Made by a program: the position numbers and the translations under genes. A stretch of DNA of 64,000 nt from Psychrobacter aestuarii (GTDB taxonomy: Bacteria > Pseudomonadota > Gammaproteobacteria > Pseudomonadales > Moraxellaceae). Below the pieces are notes generated by a model that was not told the DNA's origin, searched no databases, and worked only from the letters and a program-made list of their open reading frames with translations. Within the stretch, counting starts at the first letter, position 1. Each line of letters opens with the position of its first letter. Of the stretch, positions 50,827 to 60,086 are shown one piece after another. The stretch lies in the NCBI RefSeq assembly GCF_904846035.1, contig NZ_CAJGYT010000001.1:1426001-1490000 (forward strand), in the 5' to 3' direction.

Positions 50827-50847
50827 CGCTTTGTAAGGACTCCACCT

Positions 50848-51633
50848 ATGTGCCCAGCCCCTGCTTCAATGAGTGCGCGTAAACAGCGTATTGCGCAGCA
50901 CTTTGCTCATGCCACAAGCTATGAGCAGCACGCACACATTCAGCAGCATGTCTGCCAGCGGCTACTGGCTCAGATACAGAGCCGTACCCCTGCGCGCCTG
51001 CTTGAAGTGGGCGCGGGTAGCGGGCAGCTCACGCGCCTGCTAGCGGCGCATCTGACAGCGACAGCGTGGCATATCAATGAGCTGAATGATGCCTCACGCC
51101 CATCATTACAGGCGCTTTTGCCGCACGCAGTCTTGCACATCGGTGATGCGGAGACGATAGATTTGGGTACTGCTTACGACCTTATCATCAGTGCCAATGC
51201 CATTCAGTGGTTTGACCAGCCGTTATCATTTGTTACGCAGTCGGCGGCGCGATTGAATATCGGCGGGCAGCTGCTGTTTAGCACCTTTACGCCCAATAAT
51301 TTTATGCAAATAAAAACCTTGCTTAATCAAGGACTGCATTATCCAAGCCTTTTAGAATGGGAGTCGGTGCTACGTAGCGCAGGATTGACCGATATTAAAA
51401 TACAAACCGAGCGCTTTGAGGTGCCGTTTGCCAGTCCTTATGCGGTGCTCAAACATATGAAGCTGACAGGTGTGTCGACCAATACCCTTGATACGCCTTT
51501 TGTATGGAATAAGGCGCGTCTTGCCACGTTTACCCAAGACTACTGGGCAACGTTTGGGCAAGTCGGCGCGGACAACGCGCCTTACGTGCCACTCACTTAT
51601 GAGATACTGACTGTGAGCGCGAATAAGGCTTAG
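50848..51633 (+). CDS. bioC: Malonyl-[acyl-carrier protein] O-methyltransferase
   Basis: SAM-dependent methyltransferase that caps malonyl-ACP so fatty-acid synthesis can build pimelate for biotin. The 261 residues show the BioC start RIAQHFAHATSYEQHAHIQQHV, motif I LLEVGAGSGQLTRLL (about 51-65) and the BioC-typical LIISANAIQWFDQP block. It forms an operon with bioF and is preceded by TAAGGA. It ends at a hairpin shared with dnaK. Confidence 0.92.
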   Translation: MCPAPASMSARKQRIAQHFAHATSYEQHAHIQQHVCQRLLAQIQSRTPARLLEVGAGSGQLTRLLAAHLTATAWHINELNDASRPSLQALLPHAVLHIGDAETIDLGTAYDLIISANAIQWFDQPLSFVTQSAARLNIGGQLLFSTFTPNNFMQIKTLLNQGLHYPSLLEWESVLRSAGLTDIKIQTERFEVPFASPYAVLKHMKLTGVSTNTLDTPFVWNKARLATFTQDYWATFGQVGADNAPYVPLTYEILTVSANKA

Positions 51634-51700
51634 TTTTTTTATTGTCTACGCGGTTTTAAATCAGCACTTTTAGATGATTGGTTTGCAAATACTGCGCATA

Positions 51701-51732
51701 AAAAAACGCACCCCGAAAGGTGCGTTTTTTGT
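51701..51732. terminator. Bidirectional terminator between bioC and dnaK
   Basis: Perfect 12-base stem AAAAAACGCACC (51701-51712) and its complement (51721... region) around a CCGAAA-type loop, with A and T runs on both sides. It serves convergent bioC (plus) and dnaK (minus). Confidence 0.92.
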
Positions 51733-51754
51733 CTGACATAATAAGTGCTAAGAC

Positions 51755-53701
51755 TTATTTTTTGTCGTCATTGACTTCGGTAAATTCAGCATCGACCACG
51801 TCGTCATCAGCTTGGGCATTGTTGTTGCCTGCTGCGTCCGCGCCTTGTTGGAACTGGCTTGGATCAACGCCGTCAGCGCCTGCGCCTGAGTCGGCGTAGA
51901 TTTTTTGGCTGATTGGCAAGAAGGCATTGTCTAGTGCTTCTAGCTTGGCTTTGATGTCGTCAGAATCGTCTTCTTTCGTTGCCGTTTCTAGCTCGCTAAT
52001 CGCAGTCTCAACGCTTTGCTTTTCGTCGTCAGTGACTTTGTCGCCTGCGTCTTTAAGCGCTTTTTGTACCGCGTGGATACGACCGTCTGCTTCGTTGCGC
52101 GCTTGCGCAAGATTTGCAAACTTCTCATCTTCTGCTGCGTTGGCTTCAGCGTCACGTACCATTTGCTCGATTTCGTCATCTGACAAGCCTGAGTCTGCTT
52201 TGATCTGGATACTTTGCGCTTTGCCTGTACCTTTGTCTGTCGCTGAGATGTTCATGATGCCATCAGCGTTGATGTCAAAGGTCACTTCGATTTGTGGCAT
52301 GCCACGTGGTGCTGGTGGAATGTCGGTCAAGTCAAAGTTGCCAAGCAGTTTGTTTTGGCTCGCCATCTTACGCTCGCCTTGGTAGACCTTGATAGTTACC
52401 GCAGGCTGGTTGTCTTCAGCGGTTGAGAATACCTGTGATTTCTTGGTAGGAATCATGGTGTTTTTCTCAATGATTGGCGTCAGTACACCGCCCATGGTTT
52501 CGATACCTAGGGTCAATGGGGTCACGTCAAGCAGTAGTACGTCAGTTTTGTCGCCAGACAATACTGCGCCTTGAATCGCTGCACCAGCGGCGACCGCTTC
52601 GTCAGGGTTCACGTCTTTACGTGGCTCTTTGCCAAAAATGTCTTGTACTTTCTTTTGCACCAGTGGCATACGCGTCTGACCACCGACCAAGATAACGTCA
52701 TCGATTTCGCTTGGGCTTAGACCTGCGTCTTGCAAGGCAATTTTGCAAGGCTCAACCGTGCGCTGTACCAACTCTTCAGTCAGGCTTTCAAGCTTTGAGC
52801 GGCTGATGGTGATGACCAAGTGCTTAGGACCACTGCTGTCTGCAGTGATGTAAGGTAGGTTCACTTCAGTGCTTTGTGCGCTTGATAGTTCGATTTTTGC
52901 TTTTTCAGCGGCTTCTTTTAGACGCTGCATGGCAAGCGAGTCACCTTTTAGGTTAACGTCTTGCTCTTTTTTGAACTCGTTGACCAAGTAATCAATCAAT
53001 GCTGAGTCAAAGTCTTCGCCGCCTAGGAACGTGTCGCCGTTGGTTGCGAGTACTTCGAACTGCTGCTCGCCGTCAACGTCTGCAATCTCAATGATTGATA
53101 CGTCAAAAGTACCACCACCCAAGTCATATACCGCGATAGTACGGTCGCCTTGCTTTTTGTCCATGCCGTAGGCAAGGGCAGCAGCGGTCGGTTCGTTGAT
53201 GATACGTTTTACGTCTAGACCGGCGATTTTACCCGCATCTTTGGTCGCTTGACGCTGTGAGTCGTTAAAGTACGCAGGTACGGTAATGACCGCTTCGGTA
53301 ACGGTTTCGCCAAGGTAGTCTTCAGCGGTCTTTTTCATCTTTTTCAAGATTTCTGCAGAGACCTGTGGTGGCGCAAGTTTTTTACCGTTGACTTCAACCC
53401 ACGCATCGCCGTTGTCGGCTTTAGCGATTTTGTAGGGCACCATGCCGATGTCTTTTTGTACCACTTTGTCATCAAAACGGCGACCAATCAGACGTTTGAT
53501 GGCAAATAGGGTATTGTTCGGGTTGGTTACCGCTTGACGCTTTGCTGACTGACCCACTAGGGTTTCGTCGTCTTTGTAGGCCACGATTGATGGTGTGGTA
53601 CGTGCGCCTTCAGCGTTTTCGATGACTTTGACTTTATCGCCTTCCATCACAGCAACGCATGAGTTGGTAGTACCAAGGTCAATACCAATCACTTTACCCA
53701 T
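51755..53701 (-). CDS. dnaK: Chaperone protein DnaK (Hsp70)
   Basis: ATP-dependent Hsp70 acting with GrpE and DnaJ in protein folding. The 648 residues begin [20 protein letters not shown], with the phosphate-2 motif [15 protein letters not shown] and the interdomain linker [16 protein letters not shown] substrate-binding domain and a Gly/Ala/Asn/Asp-rich tail ending [12 protein letters not shown] complete it. Start at ATG 53701 with TAGGAG 9 bases upstream; the in-frame TTG at 53707 is not used. grpE lies upstream on the same strand. dnaJ is not adjacent. Confidence 0.98.
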   Translation of the reverse strand: MGKVIGIDLGTTNSCVAVMEGDKVKVIENAEGARTTPSIVAYKDDETLVGQSAKRQAVTNPNNTLFAIKRLIGRRFDDKVVQKDIGMVPYKIAKADNGDAWVEVNGKKLAPPQVSAEILKKMKKTAEDYLGETVTEAVITVPAYFNDSQRQATKDAGKIAGLDVKRIINEPTAAALAYGMDKKQGDRTIAVYDLGGGTFDVSIIEIADVDGEQQFEVLATNGDTFLGGEDFDSALIDYLVNEFKKEQDVNLKGDSLAMQRLKEAAEKAKIELSSAQSTEVNLPYITADSSGPKHLVITISRSKLESLTEELVQRTVEPCKIALQDAGLSPSEIDDVILVGGQTRMPLVQKKVQDIFGKEPRKDVNPDEAVAAGAAIQGAVLSGDKTDVLLLDVTPLTLGIETMGGVLTPIIEKNTMIPTKKSQVFSTAEDNQPAVTIKVYQGERKMASQNKLLGNFDLTDIPPAPRGMPQIEVTFDINADGIMNISATDKGTGKAQSIQIKADSGLSDDEIEQMVRDAEANAAEDEKFANLAQARNEADGRIHAVQKALKDAGDKVTDDEKQSVETAISELETATKEDDSDDIKAKLEALDNAFLPISQKIYADSGAGADGVDPSQFQQGADAAGNNNAQADDDVVDAEFTEVNDDKK

Positions 53702-53848
53702 AATCAATTACTCCTAACAACTATTATCGTTAATGTTTATATATAGTGCCGTTCGCTACCGACTACCATCAACGAATGACGGTGGGGGTGCGATTGTCTT
53801 GGCATCTTTGACCGTGTGCGGTCACTTGTTGCTTTATATCGGTTTCAT

Positions 53849-53874
53849 GGGGTGTTTTTTCAAGGCAACACCCC
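53849..53874 (-). promoter_or_regulatory. Perfect GC-rich hairpin between grpE and dnaK
   Basis: Eight-base arms GGGGTGTT and AACACCCC enclose ten bases within the 242-base gap between grpE and dnaK. On the minus strand the loop carries CTTGAA, like the -35 of heat-shock promoters. There is no T run, so it is not a standard terminator. Its role is unknown. Confidence 0.45.
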
Positions 53875-53943
53875 TGCAAAAATTCGCTTTTGTGTGAATA
53901 TTTGTGAATATCCTTAGTTTTTCTAAGGATTAACGCGTCACCC

Positions 53944-54549
53944 TTACTGACCGACCTGTACAAGGGCAGGACGCAGCAGGCGACCGTTTAGGCTATATCC
54001 CTTTTGTAGGACGGTGCCTACCACATTGGCTTCTGCGTTGGGGTCAATACCGACCGCTTCATGCAAATCTGCGTTGAACGTCTCCCCTTTTGGGTCAACC
54101 ACGTCGATGCCATTTTTGCTAAGCACGTTGAGCAGGGCTTTGTGCGTCAGGCGCACGCCTTCTGTGACCGCATCTTCGCCGTCTGCGCTGTCGATAGCAC
54201 GCTCTAGGTTATCGACCACTTCTAGCAGCTCTTTGGCAAATTTTTGCAGCGCAAATTTTTTGCTTTTGTCCGCTTCTTGCTCCATACGCTTTTGTGCGTT
54301 GTAGGCTTCGGCGTTGGCGCGGGCGGTGTGCTCTTTGGCTTGTTTGACTTCGCCTTCTAGTTCAGCGATACGCGCTTCAAACGCTTGCAAGTCGACGTCA
54401 TTTTTGATGGTTTCGTGCTCGCCGTTGTTGGCTTTTGGGTCAAACTCATCAATCGTTTCTTCTAAGACGCTGCTGTCACGCTCGACGTTGCTGTGGGCTG
54501 GCTGGTGGTCTTGGGTATCAAACTCGTGGTTCGGGGTTTGTTCACTCAT
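53944..54549 (-). CDS. grpE: Nucleotide exchange factor GrpE
   Basis: GrpE releases ADP from DnaK. The 201-residue protein has an acidic, disordered N-terminus and a long helix (about 50-110) with AYNAQKRMEQEADKSKKFALQKFAKELLEVVDNLERA. The C-terminal beta domain contains VDPKGETFNADLHEAVG and VGTVLQKGYSLNGRLLRPALVQV. AAGGAG lies 6-7 bases before the ATG. It is upstream of dnaK. Confidence 0.97.
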   Translation of the reverse strand: MSEQTPNHEFDTQDHQPAHSNVERDSSVLEETIDEFDPKANNGEHETIKNDVDLQAFEARIAELEGEVKQAKEHTARANAEAYNAQKRMEQEADKSKKFALQKFAKELLEVVDNLERAIDSADGEDAVTEGVRLTHKALLNVLSKNGIDVVDPKGETFNADLHEAVGIDPNAEANVVGTVLQKGYSLNGRLLRPALVQVGQ

Positions 54550-55124
54550 GGTAGCTCCTTAGATTCTTTATAATAACGATGGACACTCAACAAATCAGGT
54601 CACATCTGGTGACCTGCGCTATGTAGCATCTTCATCAAATAGCGTGCACCTGTCCGTTGATAATTGGTGAATCAGGCGGGGTAGCTGTTTGATAAAGGTA
54701 ACGTCGCAAAATTTCAAGCCCCAAGCCCCAGAAAATTTACCGCAAAACCACACATCACTTGCCAATCAAGCATAAACCCTTAGCGGCATTGTGTTTTTGT
54801 TGGCAAAAAAATACGGCAGGTTTTATAAAAATACGGTCAATAGTCGTCTTTCGATTGTCGGTGTTGTTTATTATTCTTTTGATTTTAATGTAAAAAACAG
54901 GACAAAGTGACTGATTTACAGATAAGCTGTCTATCACTGTCTTTTAGGTTTTGTTAATGTTGGTTGTAGAGTATTGATACTGACCTGACGCATGACACAG
55001 TGAACGACAGTATCGATCAATCGTGTGCGCTTATGTCGTTTTGTGGTTGTCGGCACACGAGTCACCGAATGTTTTTGTGGTTATCAAACAGTAAATTATC
55101 CAATAATGCAGATAGGAGGCAGTT
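54550..55124. other. Divergent intergenic region between grpE and a small gene
   Basis: 575 bases without a supported gene. It contains the candidate grpE promoter and AT-rich sequence (54780-54960) from which the small gene at 55125 is presumably transcribed. Confidence 0.5.
54691..54718 (-). promoter_or_regulatory. Candidate heat-shock (sigma-32) promoter of grpE
   Basis: Minus-strand CTTGAAA (54718-54712) is followed after 13 bases by CCTTTATC (54698-54691), which only partly resembles the CCCCATNT -10 element. It would start transcription about 140 bases before grpE. The -35 match is good and the -10 is weak. Confidence 0.35.
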
Positions 55125-55307
55125 ATGCCACAGACCAGTTATGAACTCACCGTAACAGACAACAAGACCGCAGAAAAAATCACCCAAGAAGGCGGCAATG
55201 TCCAAGGGGTAAAGTGGATCAATATCAATGCAGACAAAGGCACGATTGTGGTCACGCATGGCGAAGATTATGACGAAGCGGCGTTTAAGTCCATCGCTGG
55301 ATTGTGA
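55125..55307 (+). CDS. Small HMA-like protein without metal-binding cysteines
   Basis: A 60-residue soluble protein starting after a strong ribosome site (AGGAGG, 6 bases before ATG) and ending at a terminator, so it is very likely real. The predicted pattern is strand (SYELTVTD), helix (KTAEKITQEGG), strand (VKWININADKG), strand (GTIVVTHG), helix (DYDEAAFKSIAG). This matches the start and order of heavy-metal-associated copper-chaperone folds. The CxxC loop after the first strand is replaced by NKTA. Function is unknown. Confidence 0.75.
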   Translation: MPQTSYELTVTDNKTAEKITQEGGNVQGVKWININADKGTIVVTHGEDYDEAAFKSIAGL

Positions 55308-55330
55308 TTGGGCACGCCCCTGCTGACGAA

Positions 55331-55357
55331 AACCACTCATTTGAGTGGTTTTTTTGT
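55331..55357 (+). terminator. Terminator of the small HMA-like gene
   Basis: Perfect stem AACCACTCA / TGAGTGGTT with a very short loop and a T run. It overlaps the 3' end of the convergent desaturase gene. Confidence 0.9.
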
Positions 55358-56167
55358 GCCTGAGGAAAGTGATAACAAGGCGGCTGGCACTGGCAATACG
55401 GGCTGCGCTAGCCAATCGGGCGCGGTGACCTCTATACGCTTGGCAAGCTGGGGCAAATGCTGGGTCGACACCGCAGGAAAAAGATGGTGCTCCATGTGAT
55501 ACAACAAATTAAAAGTAAAGAGGTTGGCAAGCAGTCGGCGCTCGCTGCGCGCATATACTTCCTCATCGCAATCATGATGCACGCTCCAGACCGCAAAAAA
55601 TCCCACCAAGGTATTGGCAAGCAGCATCACCAGCACGTGATACACCAAAACCGTCGGTGACCACAGCAGCGCGCTGGCAAAAATACTGATAGTAATCAGC
55701 ATATCTAGCGCCACTTGCAAGCGCGTGCGTCTGCTGCCATGCGTCAATCCATACCACTGGATACGTAGCGAAAAAATCCCGCCACCGATAATCGCCTGAT
55801 ACCACGGCAAGCGCGCCCAGTTGCCCTCGACATCGCTTGCGCCCAGTGGGTCGCGGTGGTGATTGAGGTGCGTCTTTCGTATCGCGTGCGTGCTGCACAG
55901 CATGGTACTGCTCAGCACATACAGCATGAGATTATTAAGCACTCGCCCTACGCCTAAGGTGTTGTGATAGGCATCATGCGCTTGGCGCAAGGCGGCGGTA
56001 AAAAACAAAAACGAGCCTACGAGCGCGGGCAGCCACCAGCCTTGATGGGCGCACCACCATGAGAACAAGAAAAACGGAAACGGCAATATCAGATTGTACG
56101 CCACCTCAAGTGGGCTTTGCTGACACAAATCTTGCCAAACAATACGGGATAATGAAGGATGACGCAT
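55337..56167 (-). CDS. Membrane fatty acid desaturase family protein
   Basis: A 276-residue integral membrane di-iron enzyme with several hydrophobic helices. Its three histidine boxes are HDAYH (64-68), HLNHH (100-104) and HMEHH near 226-230, with an extra HHDCDE near 199. The boxes fit the desaturase/hydroxylase superfamily, and the substrate could be a fatty acid, lipid or carotenoid. AAGGAG precedes the ATG. A perfect palindrome at 56199-56218, 32 bases upstream, also occurs before the gbsR-like gene, so the regulator probably controls this gene. Confidence 0.88.
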   Translation of the reverse strand: MRHPSLSRIVWQDLCQQSPLEVAYNLILPFPFFLFSWWCAHQGWWLPALVGSFLFFTAALRQAHDAYHNTLGVGRVLNNLMLYVLSSTMLCSTHAIRKTHLNHHRDPLGASDVEGNWARLPWYQAIIGGGIFSLRIQWYGLTHGSRRTRLQVALDMLITISIFASALLWSPTVLVYHVLVMLLANTLVGFFAVWSVHHDCDEEVYARSERRLLANLFTFNLLYHMEHHLFPAVSTQHLPQLAKRIEVTAPDWLAQPVLPVPAALLSLSSGTKKPLK

Positions 56168-56198
56168 AGTGTTCTCCTTGATTTATTTTTATTCCATA

Positions 56199-56218
56199 AT
56201 TTCTGTAAATACAGAAAT
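56199..56218. promoter_or_regulatory. Palindromic operator upstream of the desaturase gene
   Basis: ATTTCTGT-AAAT-ACAGAAAT, perfect arms of 8 bases, 32-51 bases before the desaturase start. The same site with one central change lies before the GbsR/MarR-type gene (58025-58044). The inference is that both are binding sites of that regulator. Confidence 0.75.
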
Positions 56219-56414
56219 AACAGATGATAGAAATGCCAAATTATTGTGATAAATCCGTCCTAACATAATGCTTGATACTGAGTCGCTTGGGTTACTGAGG
56301 TTTTGGCTGTTGAGACTTTGATTGTTGAGGCTTAAATATACGCGGCGCTACTGGGACGCCGCGCGCTTAAAACTGCTGTCGTATTATAAACCTTACCTTA
56401 TCCGTGCCCGCTTA

Positions 56415-57344
56415 TTAGTCGCTTTGTTCACGCAGGGCTTCTGCGATGGTTGGCTGCAAAAAGCTGTAGCCACTGTCCTCTAATGCCTTGGGCAACACCT
56501 TTTGCCCATCGACCAGCAAGGTTGCCATTTCACCGAACATCAGCTGCAACAGTGAGCGCGGCAAGGTAAAGACAGTCGGACGATGCAGCCAGTGCCCCAC
56601 TGCTTTGGTAAATACCGCATTGCTGATCGGGTTCGGTGCGGTAAAGTTATAAATCTGCGCGTGCGGCTTAGCATCAGCGGTCTGTGCCAGTTGCTGCTCC
56701 AGCACGAATATCAAGGCGGCGACCCAATCCTCACGGCTAATCCAGCTCATGATTTGTGTGCCGTCTCCGAGCTGCCCGCCCAGTCCAAGTTTAAACGGCG
56801 GTAGGAGCTTGCCGAGCATACCGCCACTTGGGTGGATGACCACACCAGTACGTATGAGCGCCACGGGGACGCCAAGCTCTGTTGCCTTTGTCGCCAGCTG
56901 CTCCCACGCCGCGCACAAACGGTGGGCAAAATCCTCTTCAAAGCTGCTGTCCTCAGTCAAGGGTGTGTCCCCTTGCGTACCATACCAGCCAATGGCTGAG
57001 CCGCTAATGAGGCAGGTTGGTTTGTGACTGCTGCGCGCAATAAAGTCCAACAGCGCTTGGGTGGGCTTGATACGGCTGTCCATCAGCTGCTGTTTGCGCT
57101 CATCGCTCCAGCGCTTGTCAGCAATGCCTGCGCCCGCAAGATTGATAATCACATCAAACGCGGCATCAGTGTCTTTGAGCGTATCGTAGGACATCAGCTG
57201 TACGTCATGTAGATGCGCTTGCTGGGTGTTTCGCGTCAGCCACGTGATGTCTATTGGCTGGTCTTTTGTTTGATAATAGGCGAGCAGCTGTTTGCTGAGT
57301 GCTGTCCCTAAAAATCCCGAACCGCCACTGATAAGTACCTTCAT
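56415..57344 (-). CDS. TIGR01777 family NAD(P)-dependent epimerase/reductase (YfcH-like)
   Basis: A 309-residue extended short-chain dehydrogenase with the nucleotide motif ISGGSGFLGTALS (about 5-17). It has VIINLAGAGIADKRWSDERKQQLMDSR (key block NLAGAG), SGSAIGWYGTQG with the Tyr-type catalytic region, and the C-terminal DUF1731 segment GEMATLLVDGQKVLPKALEDSGYSF. The reaction is unknown for the family. It lies between the gbsR-like gene and the desaturase on the same strand. Confidence 0.9.
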   Translation of the reverse strand: MKVLISGGSGFLGTALSKQLLAYYQTKDQPIDITWLTRNTQQAHLHDVQLMSYDTLKDTDAAFDVIINLAGAGIADKRWSDERKQQLMDSRIKPTQALLDFIARSSHKPTCLISGSAIGWYGTQGDTPLTEDSSFEEDFAHRLCAAWEQLATKATELGVPVALIRTGVVIHPSGGMLGKLLPPFKLGLGGQLGDGTQIMSWISREDWVAALIFVLEQQLAQTADAKPHAQIYNFTAPNPISNAVFTKAVGHWLHRPTVFTLPRSLLQLMFGEMATLLVDGQKVLPKALEDSGYSFLQPTIAEALREQSD

Positions 57345-57452
57345 TGTCCTGCTCCTTTATCGATTTTAATGCTTATTTTCTTTTATTTTTACAGGGTTTG
57401 ACGCTAGGTACTGTGTTTGTTTTGTTCTTAGCGCGGCGTTCTGTGTATGTGT

Positions 57453-57971
57453 TTAGCGCAGCAGTTTGCGGATATTTTTACCCGTTTTTAGTACCTTTTT
57501 TAAAATGGCTGTTGGCAATTTGAGCATCTCAGTTGACCATGTGGTAATGGTGTCAATAAATACGAGGGTATCTTTGATGCGCGCGCGCACCTCGGGGCGC
57601 TCTTTGGCAAAGTCAGGTGCATCCACGAGCTGCTGTAAAAAGGTCACCGTAGGCGCAAGCTCGCGGCGTTGGCGCTCCATGACGATGGTGCGTGCCAGCG
57701 TCCAGACATCAAGCTCGGTGGTAAAGTGGTCGCGGCGGTCGCCTAAAATGGAGACTTTTTGCACCAAGCCCCAGTGCTGCAGCTCTTTGATACTGGTCGA
57801 TACGTTGGAGCGCGCCACCCCGAGTGTCTCGACAATCTCTTCGGCGTGCAGTGGCTTGCCTGTAATGTATAGCAAGGCATGAATCTGCGACATGGTGCGA
57901 TTGACGCCCCAGCGCGAGCCCATCTCGCCCCAATGCAAAATAAACTGTTCGGTGATGGGGCTAAGTTTCAT
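57453..57971 (-). CDS. GbsR/MarR-family transcriptional regulator
   Basis: A 172-residue protein with a winged helix-turn-helix (about 25-95, including LHAEEIVETLGVARSNVSTSIKELQHWGLVQKV, key block GVARSNVSTSIKEL). A helical dimerisation region follows, and the start SPITEQFILHWGEMGSRWGVNRT is typical of GbsR-type regulators. A palindrome 54-73 bases upstream matches one before the desaturase, suggesting autoregulation and control of membrane lipid genes. The basic tail KKVLKTGKNIRKLL is unusual. Confidence 0.88.
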   Translation of the reverse strand: MKLSPITEQFILHWGEMGSRWGVNRTMSQIHALLYITGKPLHAEEIVETLGVARSNVSTSIKELQHWGLVQKVSILGDRRDHFTTELDVWTLARTIVMERQRRELAPTVTFLQQLVDAPDFAKERPEVRARIKDTLVFIDTITTWSTEMLKLPTAILKKVLKTGKNIRKLLR

Positions 57972-58024
57972 GATGTCATCCTGTTGGTGATTAGCAAGTC
58001 ATTATTAGCTTGCCGTATTCTTTT

Positions 58025-58044
58025 ATTTCTGTCAATACAGAAAT
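58025..58044. promoter_or_regulatory. Palindromic operator upstream of the GbsR/MarR-type gene
   Basis: ATTTCTGT-CAAT-ACAGAAAT with the same 8-base arms as 56199-56218. The minus strand reads TTGACA across the centre, so the site may overlap a -35 element. Likely autoregulatory. Confidence 0.75.
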
Positions 58045-58122
58045 TATTAAAATAAAAAGTGCCGTGCGGTGGCTGACGGCTTTGACAATCATAACTTGAT
58101 GGATGAACAAGACAATGGGCTG

Positions 58123-58782
58123 CTAACGAATCACCGCGCCTGTGACTGCATCACGGATTTGGCTTGGTAACTCGTAACCTAAGGTGTCGCCTTGTAGGTA
58201 GCGTACTTGCGGCGCGTAGTCACTGTGCGCAAAATAGGCGCGCGCCTCAGCTAAGGTCTTGGCAGGTGGCAAGGTCGCGGGATTGCAGCTAGTAGAGACC
58301 AAAAAGCCGTAAGGGTTGTGCTCACTGACCAGTGCCGCACACAGCGACTTGACCAGCGGGTGATCAGTCACACGTACTGCCACACTGTCGTGCGCGCCTG
58401 TGACCCATGCAGGAATGCCTACAGGCAGCGTATCGGTGATGGGTAGCAGCCAAGTATTGGCTTGGCGCTGGGCTGCGCCTTGTTGTGGTTGCCAGCTGCT
58501 GCTGATGCTGGCACGCTGCTCAGGCGTCAAGCCAGCCAGTAGTGGCGCGATACGCTCGATATCATCGGTGACCAGTATCATGCCTTTGGCCTTTGGGCGG
58601 GCTTTGATGGCAAGAACGGTCTCAACAGCGTCCTCATTAAAAGGGTCGCAGCCGATGCCCCACACGCTTTCGGTGGGATAGGCGAGCAGATGCCCTGCCC
58701 GTAGCCACGTGGCGGCTGTTGATACCTCATGGATGACGGACGCTGCGTCCTCAGATAACTGTGCCTTGTGCATGATACTCAT
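58123..58782 (-). CDS. tsaC: Threonylcarbamoyl-AMP synthase (Sua5/YrdC/TsaC family)
   Basis: TsaC makes threonylcarbamoyl-AMP for the t6A modification of tRNAs reading ANN codons. The 219 residues show AYPTESVWGIGCDP (about 35-48), KARPKAKGMILV, the VAVRVTDHPLV block and LVSTSCNPA. Length fits single-domain TsaC. Start at ATG 58782; ATG 58773 is an alternative. It lies 115 bases downstream of dprA, a common arrangement. Confidence 0.93.
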   Translation of the reverse strand: MSIMHKAQLSEDAASVIHEVSTAATWLRAGHLLAYPTESVWGIGCDPFNEDAVETVLAIKARPKAKGMILVTDDIERIAPLLAGLTPEQRASISSSWQPQQGAAQRQANTWLLPITDTLPVGIPAWVTGAHDSVAVRVTDHPLVKSLCAALVSEHNPYGFLVSTSCNPATLPPAKTLAEARAYFAHSDYAPQVRYLQGDTLGYELPSQIRDAVTGAVIR

Positions 58783-58897
58783 CTCAACCCTGAAAAGACC
58801 CACTTGGGTCGTTGAACCATTTGCTACCCGCTAGTGTAGCATTGTTTGAGCACAGGCTTGTAATGACAGCAGACAAGTTGCGACCAGAAGCGCAAGA

Positions 58898-60070
58898 CTA
58901 TACGCGACTGTAGCGCCCGCCTTGAGTCTGAATCATACCGAGCAGCTCAAGCTCCATCAACAGCCCAATCAATGTCGGCGGCGCAAGCTCGGTCGCGACA
59001 ACCAGTGCATCCAAATCTTGACCGTGCCAATCAATATGCGCATACAACGCTGTCAGATGCTCAGGCACATGGGTATCTGTGGTAGGCAAAGCAACTGCTG
59101 GTGGTGTGGTCGTGGCTACCACAGCGGTGGGTACTGCAGCTTGGCGCGTGACTGCTTGCGGCGGATGATATTGCGTTTGCAGGTCCTCAATGATGTGCTG
59201 CGGATGATAAATGAGTGTCGCACCTTCACGTATCAGATGGTGGCAGCCCTCGGCATTGACATTATCAATATGGCTGGGCACGGCAAAGACTTGTTTGCCT
59301 TGCTCGTTGCTCAGGCGCGCGGTAATCAGTGAGCCACTTTTGCAAGCGGCTTCGGTAACGATGGTCGCTTGCGCCAGTCCCGCCACCAAACGATTGCGGC
59401 GCGGAAAGGTGTGCTTATTGGGCGGCGCGTTGGGCAACAGCTCGCTGATGACCACCCCACCCGACTCGACGATTTGCTTGACCAAACGGTCGTGATGACT
59501 GGGATAACACACATTGATGCCCGTCCCCATGACGCCGACGGTACGCCCTTGATACTGCGGCTCATGTTGCGCCAATGCCCCTAGATGCGCGCGAATGTCC
59601 ACGCCCACCGCAAGACCACTGGTAATCACGTAACCTGCCTGCGCCAAATACTGCGCCATATCAAAAGTGGTCTTTTGCGCGTGCGTGCTTGGTTTACGAC
59701 TGCCGACAATGGCAAGCTGCGGCTGGTGTAGACGCTCTACATTGCCTTTATAAAACAGCACGGGCGGCGGGTCATATATCTGCTTGAGCTGGCGCGGATA
59801 GGCGGCATCGTCGATAAACAGCAGCCGATACTGCTCTTTATTGAGCGCGTCTTGTACCTCGTCAATAAAAGCAGACGTGTGCGCCTCTTGATGGCGCTTT
59901 ACGTGGCTACTATGAATATGCAGCTGCTGCCATGCGTGGCTGCTTGCGTGTAGCGCCGCATGGGCACTGCCAAAATGCGTCACCAGCTTGTGGTACGCAC
60001 TGAGTGAGGTGTTCACGCGCTGCCACAGCGCCACAATGGCGCGCTGGGCTTCTGAGAGTTCAAGAGACAT
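58898..60070 (-). CDS. dprA: DNA-processing protein DprA
   Basis: DprA protects incoming single-stranded DNA and loads RecA during natural transformation. The 390 residues have an N-terminal helical region, the Rossmann-like core with IVGSRKPSTHAQ, TSGLAVGVDIRAHLGAL, GVMGTGINVCYP and FPRRNRLVAGLAQATIVTEA (about 115-310), and a C-terminal winged-helix-like DML1 domain. Together with comM it suggests competence genes are retained. Confidence 0.95.
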   Translation of the reverse strand: MSLELSEAQRAIVALWQRVNTSLSAYHKLVTHFGSAHAALHASSHAWQQLHIHSSHVKRHQEAHTSAFIDEVQDALNKEQYRLLFIDDAAYPRQLKQIYDPPPVLFYKGNVERLHQPQLAIVGSRKPSTHAQKTTFDMAQYLAQAGYVITSGLAVGVDIRAHLGALAQHEPQYQGRTVGVMGTGINVCYPSHHDRLVKQIVESGGVVISELLPNAPPNKHTFPRRNRLVAGLAQATIVTEAACKSGSLITARLSNEQGKQVFAVPSHIDNVNAEGCHHLIREGATLIYHPQHIIEDLQTQYHPPQAVTRQAAVPTAVVATTTPPAVALPTTDTHVPEHLTALYAHIDWHGQDLDALVVATELAPPTLIGLLMELELLGMIQTQGGRYSRV

Positions 60071-60086
60071 GGCGTTTATGAATGAA

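Noticed and set aside
53840-53870. Sigma-32 promoter made of CTTGAA and CCCCAT before dnaK
   Set aside because: The two hexamers are only about 6 bases apart, too close for a promoter. I report the hairpin instead.
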